From assembly GCA_016789485.1 (NCBI GenBank), contig JAEURE010000050.1:1-11599 (forward strand): 11,599 bases of DNA, given 5' to 3'. The position numbers were made by a program, and so were the translations under genes. The number at the start of each line of letters is the position of its first letter. Within the stretch, counting starts at the first letter, position 1. The notes under the pieces were generated by a model. That model did not search any database. It saw only the letters and a list, made by a program, of their open reading frames with translations, and was not told where the DNA came from. Shown piece after piece: positions 7,493 to 11,599 of the stretch. This DNA comes from Anaerolineales bacterium (GTDB lineage: Bacteria > Chloroflexota > Anaerolineae > Anaerolineales > Villigracilaceae).

Positions 7493-7527
7493 AAAAAGCC
7501 TCCCGGCTATTATAGCCGAGAGGCCTT
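7493..7527 (-). terminator. Rho-independent terminator of rrf2
   Basis: On the minus strand, 7527-7496 folds into a 13-pair stem with one bulge and one mismatch around a TAA loop (core CGGCTA-TAA-TAGCCG). TTTTT (7497-7493) follows immediately. It lies 30 bases after the rrf2 stop codon. Confidence 0.85.
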
Positions 7528-7556
7528 CATGATTTATTGCTATTTGTGTTCAGGAA

Positions 7557-7970
7557 CTATACGGGAACTTTCCCATTTGAAACCATGTCTGCAAAATTGG
7601 TGCCTCGCAACCGTTTTACCAGGTCTTCCTGCGCGTCACACCAAACGGGGCGGAGGGGGCAATCGGCATCGAAGGCGCATGTGCCTGTATCACCGACACA
7701 TTCATTGAGCTGAATGGGGCCATCAATCGCTTCGATCACTTCCAAAAGCGTGATCTCTTTTGGAGTGCGGGCAAGGGTAACGCCGCCACGCGCTCCGCGT
7801 GAGGTATGCAAAAGTCCGGCAATGGACAATTGAGAAACAATCTTGGCGAGGAAGGATGGCGGAATGCGTTGTTCCTCCGCGATCGTACTCGTTGCTGTGC
7901 GTCCTTCGCCATTTCGGGCAAGGTGGAGAACTGCACGAACGGCGTAATCTGCTTGACGTGTGATTTGCAT
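7557..7970 (-). CDS. Rrf2-family transcriptional regulator, probably Fe-S cluster binding
   Basis: This 137-residue protein has the standard Rrf2 layout. The N-terminal winged helix-turn-helix includes MQITRQADYAVRAVLHLAR (1-19), IAEEQRIPPSFLAKIVSQL (30-48) and the wing SRGARGGVTLAR (57-68). A dimerisation helix follows (ITLLEVIEAIDG, 73-84). The C-terminal cysteine set is Cys91-x6-Cys98-x5-Cys104, close to the spacing of IscR, NsrR and related cluster-binding members; Cys111 is extra. From family knowledge, such proteins sense cluster status, nitric oxide or redox stress and often repress their own gene. The start is supported by GAGGT ending four bases before the ATG. The gene has its own terminator (7493-7527) and palindromic sequences upstream (7993-8005, 8044-8074). 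No iscS/sufBCD gene is adjacent, so the regulon cannot be read from context. Confidence 0.93.
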   Translation of the reverse strand: MQITRQADYAVRAVLHLARNGEGRTATSTIAEEQRIPPSFLAKIVSQLSIAGLLHTSRGARGGVTLARTPKEITLLEVIEAIDGPIQLNECVGDTGTCAFDADCPLRPVWCDAQEDLVKRLRGTNFADMVSNGKVPV

Positions 7971-7992
7971 ACGACCTCACTTTAAAAAAATA

Positions 7993-8005
7993 GGTAAACT
8001 TTACC
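7993..8005. promoter_or_regulatory. Candidate Rrf2 operator, palindrome GGTAAA-C-TTTACC
   Basis: A perfect 6+1+6 palindrome lies 23-35 bases upstream of the rrf2 ATG. It is downstream of a possible -10 box, TACAAT (minus strand, 8035-8030). This position suits autorepression by the Rrf2 protein, but the site is inferred only from symmetry and location. Confidence 0.5.
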
Positions 8006-8043
8006 GACAATCACGATTTTATTGTGAATATTGTAGCAAGGCA

Positions 8044-8059
8044 AGTGATAGAGGTCACA
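8044..8059. promoter_or_regulatory. CRP/FNR-family-like site upstream of rrf2
   Basis: AGTGA-TAGAGG-TCACA matches the TGTGA-N6-TCACA consensus of CRP-type regulators at nine of ten positions. It overlaps a second dyad, AGGTCA (8052-8057) with TGACCT (8069-8074). Its centre is about 28 bases upstream of the inferred rrf2 transcription start, which is not the classical activator distance, so occupancy could be repressive or the match could be chance. Confidence 0.35.
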
Positions 8060-8111
8060 GATGAATTATGACCTTTTACTCTGAATTATAAAGAGGATTT
8101 TTCAGGGAATT

Positions 8112-8147
8112 AAAGAAAATCACGCATCCTTCTTAAAGGATGCGTGA
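8112..8147 (-). terminator. Rho-independent terminator of the 8169-9017 lipoprotein gene
   Basis: TCACGCATCCTT (8120-8131) pairs perfectly with 8136-8147 around the loop CTTA. Read on the minus strand, the stem is followed by TTTTCTTT (8119-8112). It lies 22 bases after the stop codon of the minus-strand lipoprotein gene and before the rrf2 control region, insulating the two. Confidence 0.85.
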
Positions 8148-8168
8148 AATGCGATAAGCATATTTGCC

Positions 8169-9017
8169 TTACTTGGTGAGAGTCAGGTTGCCCGCACCCA
8201 TTTCAACGACAAAGGTGAGCGTAGGACCTTCGCCTTTTTGCCTGTAGACGTTCCCGCTCTGCCCCCAGCTGGAACCTGCGTTGATGTTCGATGCGCCGCT
8301 CTCCACTCTGACGACTGCGTCCACTCCTTCAGGGATGACAAGGATGATGTTGCTGAATCCGCTTTCGATTTTGATGGAGGCGTCCCGCTGTAAATCACCG
8401 GAGAAATCAAGGGTGTAGTCACCTGCGCCGGAGGAGAAATCAAAAATGCTGAAGTTGGCGTTAGCGAGTCCCGTCATTTTGACATCAGATGCGCCAGTAG
8501 CATAGTTGAAACTTGACATTTCGACTTGATTGGGTTCGGAGAAAGCAAGTTCCACGTCCGCCGCGCCATCTTTGATGGTGAGGCTGGTAAGCGAAAGCCC
8601 GCCAAACTCAAAGGTGCCGTCGTATGCGCCCGATTCAACCGTCAGATTCATGGGCTGAGTGCCGAGCTTGAAATCCCATTCGTTTTTGAGATCGTCGAAA
8701 GAAGGCAGGAAATTGACGCTTACATTGCCCATTTTGACCTGGACATCACCGCTATCTTTGACGATTTCAGGTTTGAATTCCTTGTAATTGTAGGTGGCAG
8801 TGCCATCCACAAGCGCCTCTCCGCCGGGGGACAATTTTAAATCCCCTGCGCCAAACGAGAGTTTCAGGTTGGTTTCATCCGCGTTGGGATAAGCCACATT
8901 AATATCATCCACAACTTCGGGGCCGGGCTGTGCTTTTTGGGGAACATCGATGTTAAATCCACAAGCCAGCGTGGTTAACGCGAGAACCGCGATAAATAGG
9001 AAAAGTTTTCGAAACAT
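8169..9017 (-). CDS. Toast_rack / LiaF-like beta-solenoid lipoprotein
   Basis: This 282-residue predicted lipoprotein has a signal ending in TTLAC (Cys19) and no Pro/Thr tether. The mature part is a repeating beta structure in which a G-[AF]-x-[DN] turn recurs near residues 56, 130, 151, 175, 197, 220, 241 and 274, mostly 21-24 residues apart. This is the appearance of an adhesin/LiaF-type beta-helix with an N-terminal toast_rack-like domain (DUF2154 / LiaF-like families); the match is from memory. In other bacteria, related proteins act at the membrane in envelope-stress sensing, but nothing here shows that role. A strong AGGAGGT ribosome-binding site lies nine bases before the ATG, inside a dyad (9024-9057). 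The gene follows radA by 74 bases and ends with its own terminator (8112-8147). Confidence 0.85.
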   Translation of the reverse strand: MFRKLFLFIAVLALTTLACGFNIDVPQKAQPGPEVVDDINVAYPNADETNLKLSFGAGDLKLSPGGEALVDGTATYNYKEFKPEIVKDSGDVQVKMGNVSVNFLPSFDDLKNEWDFKLGTQPMNLTVESGAYDGTFEFGGLSLTSLTIKDGAADVELAFSEPNQVEMSSFNYATGASDVKMTGLANANFSIFDFSSGAGDYTLDFSGDLQRDASIKIESGFSNIILVIPEGVDAVVRVESGASNINAGSSWGQSGNVYRQKGEGPTLTFVVEMGAGNLTLTK

Positions 9018-9023
9018 AAGAAA

Positions 9024-9057
9024 ATACCTCCTCAGGTAATTGTGTCTGAGAAGGTAT
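9024..9057 (-). promoter_or_regulatory. Dyad between radA and the lipoprotein gene: possible terminator overlapping a ribosome-binding site
   Basis: On the minus strand, ATACCT-t-CTCAG pairs with CTGAG-g-AGGTAT around a ten-base loop: 11 pairs and one mismatch. TTTTCTT follows, as in a terminator for radA. The 3' arm contains the AGGAGGT Shine-Dalgarno sequence of the downstream lipoprotein gene, so in a read-through or leader RNA the fold would hide it. Confidence 0.55.
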
Positions 9058-9091
9058 ACGATGGAAAGTGGAAAGTGGTTGCGGAGGGTTT

Positions 9092-10489
9092 CTATTTCTC
9101 TTTCTTCAACGCCGCATCCAAAGCCTGGTCCAGCGAGCGGACTTCGATGATCTCAATTCCCTTAGGATATTCTTCTCCCTTGCGAATCGCCTTGGGGACG
9201 ATGGCAGTTTTGAATCCCAATTTTTGGGCTTCACGCAAACGCGCCACCATTTGGCCGGGCATACGCAATTCGCCTGCCAAACCAATCTCGCCGATCAACA
9301 CAGCTTCGGCACGGACAGGCACATCCTTCCACGAAGACGCGATGGCGGCAGCGATGGCAAGGTCTGCGGCAGGTTCGTCAATTTGAATGCCGCCCACCAC
9401 GTTGACAAAGGCATCATGCTCCGCGAGTTTCAATCCAACACGACGAGTGAGCACAGCAGTGATCAATAACAAGCGGTTGAAGTCCACACCGTTGGGAGTG
9501 CGGCGCGCATTGCCAAATTGAGTTGGCGATGTGAGCCCTTGAATTTCAACGAGGATAGGACGTGTTCCTTCCATTGTGACGGCAATAGCAGAGCCAGCCG
9601 CATTGACCAACCGCTCCGCAAGAAATGCCTCAGACGGATTCGTCACTTCCATCAACCCGCCTTCGCGCATTTCAAAGACGCCCACTTCTGCCGTCGCGCC
9701 GAAACGATTCTTCACCGAGCGCAGCAAACGATATGCCTGAAAACGGTCGCCCTCCAGATACAAGACCGTGTCTACAATATGTTCCAACACACGCGGGCCC
9801 GCGATGGCGCCTTCCTTGGTCACATGCCCGATCATAAAAACAGACACGCCTGTAGATTTCGCCAACTCGCGCAAATGTGACGAACACTCGCGCACCTGCG
9901 AAACCGATCCCGCTGATGAATCCATTTCAGATAAATAAACTGTCTGGATCGAGTCAACAATTAACAGGTCAGGTTTTGAATCGCGGACGTGGTTCAGGAT
10001 CACTTCGAGGTTCGTCTCCGTCACCAATAAAAGATTTGTGGGCAATTCTTTTTTTCCGTTGATCAAACGCACAGCGCGCATTTTGATCTGCCGTTCCGAT
10101 TCCTCGCCCGAAACATACAGCACGCGTTTTTTATCAGCCATCTCCATTGCCATTTGCAGCATGAGCGTGGATTTGCCGATTCCAGGGTCGCCGCCCACGA
10201 GGACGATGGAACCAGGCACGATGCCGCCGCCAAGGACTCGCGCAAACTCACCGATCGGCAGGTGGATGCGGTCTTCCGCTTCACCTCCGACCTCGGAAAT
10301 GGGACGCGGAATCGAACGACCTGTCAGCCCTCTGACGGTGGACGATCCCTTCGCCACAGGCTCATCGTGGATAACTTCCTCCACCATGCTATTGAACGAA
10401 TTACACTGCGGACATTTGCCCATATAACTAGCAGAGACACGTCCGCATTGCTGACAGACGTAGCGTGTGTGAACTTTTGTTTTTGCCAT
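9092..10489 (-). CDS. radA: DNA repair protein RadA (Sms)
   Basis: RadA is a RecA-like ATPase that drives branch migration and processing of recombination intermediates in the cytoplasm. Numbered from the ATG at 10489, there is an N-terminal zinc finger (Cys12, Cys15, Cys26, Cys29), the Walker A motif GGDPGIGKST (99-108), Walker B LLIVDSIQT (176-184), the RadA signature KNRFG (260-264) and a C-terminal Lon-like domain (about 283-465) with GGIQIDEPAADLAIAAAIAS. The length of 465 residues is typical. An ATG two codons upstream (10495) is also in frame. I prefer 10489 because MAKTK is the usual family start and it gives better spacing from GGGGGAG. The promoter region contains a LexA-like box (10552-10565), and a G/C hairpin covers the ribosome-binding site. 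Confidence 0.97.
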   Translation of the reverse strand: MAKTKVHTRYVCQQCGRVSASYMGKCPQCNSFNSMVEEVIHDEPVAKGSSTVRGLTGRSIPRPISEVGGEAEDRIHLPIGEFARVLGGGIVPGSIVLVGGDPGIGKSTLMLQMAMEMADKKRVLYVSGEESERQIKMRAVRLINGKKELPTNLLLVTETNLEVILNHVRDSKPDLLIVDSIQTVYLSEMDSSAGSVSQVRECSSHLRELAKSTGVSVFMIGHVTKEGAIAGPRVLEHIVDTVLYLEGDRFQAYRLLRSVKNRFGATAEVGVFEMREGGLMEVTNPSEAFLAERLVNAAGSAIAVTMEGTRPILVEIQGLTSPTQFGNARRTPNGVDFNRLLLITAVLTRRVGLKLAEHDAFVNVVGGIQIDEPAADLAIAAAIASSWKDVPVRAEAVLIGEIGLAGELRMPGQMVARLREAQKLGFKTAIVPKAIRKGEEYPKGIEIIEVRSLDQALDAALKKEK

Positions 10490-10502
10490 ATTCATTTTCT
10501 CC

Positions 10503-10524
10503 CCCCTCTCCTACAGGAGAGGGG
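10503..10524 (-). repeat. G/C hairpin covering the radA ribosome-binding site, possible dispersed repeat
   Basis: CCCCTCTCC (10503-10511) pairs with GGAGAGGGG (10516-10524) around TACA and is flanked by CTGGGGGTGA. In the radA mRNA, the 3' arm runs directly into the GGGGGAGA Shine-Dalgarno sequence. Similar 'CCCTCTCC...GGAGAGGG...CTGGGGGTGA' elements occur as dispersed intergenic repeats in many bacteria, as I recall; copy number here is unknown. Confidence 0.6.
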
Positions 10525-10543
10525 CTGGGGGTGATGTAAAGGC

Positions 10544-10572
10544 AGTATAACAGAATTTTTGTTCTGTTTTTA
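10544..10572 (-). promoter_or_regulatory. radA: Possible radA promoter
   Basis: On the minus strand a TATACT -10 box (10549-10544) has TAAAAA (10572-10567) as a poor -35 match, 17 bases upstream. The spacer contains the LexA-like palindrome. A start near 10537 would give a leader of about 48 bases with the G/C hairpin in it. Confidence 0.4.
10552..10565. promoter_or_regulatory. Candidate LexA (SOS) box between radA and the DUF1304 gene
   Basis: AGAAT-TTTT-GTTCT matches the Gram-positive-type LexA pattern GAAC-N4-GTTC at seven of eight core positions. It is the centre of a longer dyad, AACAGAA-N6-TTCTGTT (10549-10568). It lies in the spacer of the possible radA promoter and overlaps the -35 box of the opposite promoter, a position suited to repression. 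The lineage's true LexA motif is not known to me with certainty. Confidence 0.42.
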
Positions 10573-10587
10573 TCGGCGTGCTATACT
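10559..10587 (+). promoter_or_regulatory. Promoter for the DUF1304 gene
   Basis: TTGTTC (10559-10564, three of six) and TATACT (10582-10587, five of six) are separated by 17 bases. Transcription would start near 10594, inside the 33-base palindrome. The -35 box overlaps the LexA-like dyad. Confidence 0.45.
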
Positions 10588-10588
10588 C

Positions 10589-10621
10589 AGGTGACAGTCA
10601 CTTTTAAAGTGACTGTCACCT
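10589..10621. repeat. 33-base nested palindrome upstream of the DUF1304 gene
   Basis: AGGTGACAGTCACTTT (10589-10604) is a perfect inverted repeat of 10606-10621 around a single T. Each arm contains its own palindrome: GTGAC-A-GTCAC (10591-10601) and GTGAC-T-GTCAC (10609-10619). It ends seven bases before the AGGAGA ribosome-binding site (10628-10633). It could be a REP/BIME-like mobile repeat, a double operator or an mRNA hairpin. Confidence 0.7.
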
Positions 10622-10641
10622 CTACATAGGAGAAAATAAAC

Positions 10642-10989
10642 ATGGAATTACTTGCGAATATTCTTACTGGTATCGTTGCTCTCTTGCATTTTGGATTCCT
10701 GTACCTTGAAATGTTTCTGTGGGACAAGCCGCGCGGGATGAAATCCTTTCGTATGACCGAGGAGTTTGCCAAGCAATCCAAAACCCTCGCCATGAATCAG
10801 GGATTGTATAACGGCTTTCTTGCTGCGGGCCTGATCTGGGGAATCTTCGCAGGCGACGCGATAAAAATATTCTTTTTGAGTTGTGTCATCATCGCTGGTA
10901 TCTTCGGCGCGTTCACAGTCAGCAAGCGGATTTTTTACATGCAAGCTGTCCCCGCTATTTTTGCGTTGGTAGTTTTGCTGGTAGCGTAA
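10642..10989 (+). CDS. DUF1304 family membrane protein
   Basis: This 115-residue integral membrane protein matches the small DUF1304 family from memory. Signatures are LHFGFLYLEMFLWDKPRG (15-32), FRMTEEFAKQSKTLAMNQGL (36-55), YNGFLAAGLIWG (56-67) and YMQAVPA (99-105). Four membrane helices are expected (about residues 4-27, 54-70, 74-92, 98-114). The biochemical function of the family is unknown. The start at 10642 is supported by AGGAGA at 10628-10633, eight bases upstream. It is a single-gene transcript: a promoter and 33-base palindrome lie before it and a strong bidirectional terminator after it. It diverges from radA, but the two are not obviously related in function. Confidence 0.92.
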   Translation: MELLANILTGIVALLHFGFLYLEMFLWDKPRGMKSFRMTEEFAKQSKTLAMNQGLYNGFLAAGLIWGIFAGDAIKIFFLSCVIIAGIFGAFTVSKRIFYMQAVPAIFALVVLLVA

Positions 10990-10992
10990 ATA

Positions 10993-11031
10993 AAAAAAAC
11001 TCCGAGGTCTTGAAGACCTCGGAGTTTTTTT
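10993..11031. terminator. Bidirectional rho-independent terminator
   Basis: CTCCGAGGTCT (11000-11010) pairs with 11014-11024 around TGA, flanked by AAAAAAA (10993-10999) and TTTTTTT (11025-11031). Both strands therefore end in a T run. It serves the DUF1304 gene (stop at 10989) and the homoserine dehydrogenase gene (stop at 11033). Confidence 0.95.
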
Positions 11032-11032
11032 A

Positions 11033-11599
11033 TCACTTCACAGTGTTTACAAAATCCGCGAACAAGCCGTAGGCGGTTTCAAGCGGGCCGCCCTTCATAT
11101 CTGGCTTTTCGGACAGGATGATCGAATAATCAAGAATCACGTCGGTGCGGAAGGTGATGCCTGTGCTGGAGTTCATCATTCCATAAAGCGGGGAAGCTGA
11201 GTCCACCAGTTGCGGGGAAACACTGGCTTCCACTTTGTCTCCAACTTTTTCAGCAGAGCACACCAATTTATAGCGCTTGCCTTCCTCTTTGGCTTTGGTG
11301 ATCATTTCAGGTGTGATGCCGCGAATGCCTGTGGGATTGACTTGCTGCGGGGTCATCGGCGTATCCCATAAAACCGTTACCAGCGCGGCGACCTTAATAG
11401 CAGCATCCCAACCGTCGACATCGTTGGTGGGGTCTGTTTCTGCCAGCCCGATGGACTGAGCATACTTCACCGCGTCTTCATACTTCTCACCATTCTCCAT
11501 GAGAGAGAGGATGACATTGGTAGTGGCATTGAAGATGCCTTTAAAGGAAGTCAACTCGGCCAAAGGGAACGCCTCTCGCATGACCGAGAAAACGGGTGC
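11033..11599 (-). CDS. hom: Homoserine dehydrogenase, C-terminal 188 residues, cut by window edge
   Basis: This enzyme (EC 1.1.1.3) reduces aspartate semialdehyde to homoserine with NAD(P)H, on the route to threonine, methionine and isoleucine. The frame is open to the window edge at 11599, beginning APVFSVMREAFPLAELTSFK; the ATG at 11581 is internal, not the start. The catalytic domain is clear: KGIFNATTNVILSLMENG (20-37), AETDPTNDVDGWDAAIKVAAL (53-73) with Asp65 and Lys69 at the positions of the catalytic Asp and Lys of the yeast enzyme, and Glu54. The C-terminus stops after about 120 further residues without an ACT domain, so it is the short form. The usual N-G-T-[ST]-N-[YF] is N-A-T-T-N-V here. 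The NAD(P)-binding half lies beyond the window. Confidence 0.92.
   Translation of the reverse strand, partial: APVFSVMREAFPLAELTSFKGIFNATTNVILSLMENGEKYEDAVKYAQSIGLAETDPTNDVDGWDAAIKVAALVTVLWDTPMTPQQVNPTGIRGITPEMITKAKEEGKRYKLVCSAEKVGDKVEASVSPQLVDSASPLYGMMNSSTGITFRTDVILDYSIILSEKPDMKGGPLETAYGLFADFVNTVK

Noticed and set aside
7509..7514. TATAAT (minus strand) in the loop of the rrf2 terminator, as a promoter
   Set aside because: No -35 match at 16-18 bases upstream; the sequence is explained by the terminator stem and loop. It is kept only as a note in a finding.
9062..9078. Tandem TGGAAAG repeat, 2.4 copies
   Set aside because: Too short and AG-rich to separate from chance.
10587..10793. Minus-strand frame ending in VEVTVTLKVTVT
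   Set aside because: The repeat-like end is the translation of the 33-base palindrome, and the frame runs against the DUF1304 gene.
1..11599. CRISPR array, tRNA, rRNA, riboswitch, prophage or insertion sequence
   Set aside because: No regularly spaced repeats, cloverleaf, recognised aptamer, or phage or transposase motifs were seen by reading both strands.

Overview
The window reads as a piece of chromosome from a Chloroflexota bacterium, most likely Anaerolineae. The grounds are the many predicted lipoproteins whose lipobox cysteine is followed by Pro/Thr-rich tethers, short segments such as 'VQTVNAATTQTAAA', a 'DxCAGR' lipocalin-like lipoprotein and a toast_rack-type lipoprotein. This assignment is inferred from protein style; no rRNA or other marker is present. 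The layout is chromosomal housekeeping mixed with cell-surface genes. I see no transposase, integrase, phage gene, CRISPR array or tRNA.

Layout. Positions 1-147 hold the N-terminus of a helix-turn-helix regulator on the minus strand, cut by the window edge. It diverges from a small lipoprotein gene on the plus strand (284-670), which ends at a strong hairpin (691-726). From 858 to 10489 every gene is on the minus strand. Read in transcription order: radA (10489-9092), a toast_rack-like lipoprotein (9017-8169), an Rrf2-family Fe-S-type regulator (7970-7557), two tandem paralogous lipoproteins (7467-6619 and 6526-5711), urocanate hydratase hutU (5642-3987), two tandem paralogous phosphodiesterase/phosphatase lipoproteins (3990-2920 and 2901-1873) and an unrecognised multi-pass membrane protein (1658-858). 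A DUF1304 membrane protein (10642-10989, plus) diverges from radA. It converges, across a bidirectional terminator, on the C-terminal part of a homoserine dehydrogenase (11599-11033, minus, cut by the edge).

How the genes fit together. hutU and the first phosphodiesterase overlap by four bases (ATGA), and the second phosphodiesterase follows after 18 bases, so the three are probably one transcript. A good promoter for it lies at the end of the preceding lipoprotein gene. No other histidine-utilisation gene is present. Six of the fourteen genes encode predicted lipoproteins, so much of the window concerns the outer face of the membrane.

The most interesting non-coding signals are these. First, the radA/DUF1304 divergent region has overlapping promoters, a near-match to a Gram-positive-type LexA box, a 33-base nested palindrome and a G/C hairpin on the radA ribosome-binding site. 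Second, a dyad between radA and the next gene looks like both a terminator and a structure hiding a Shine-Dalgarno sequence. Third, the rrf2 upstream region has several stacked palindromes. I found no clearly new multi-gene system; the urocanase-phosphodiesterase coupling and the radA control region are the best candidates for follow-up.
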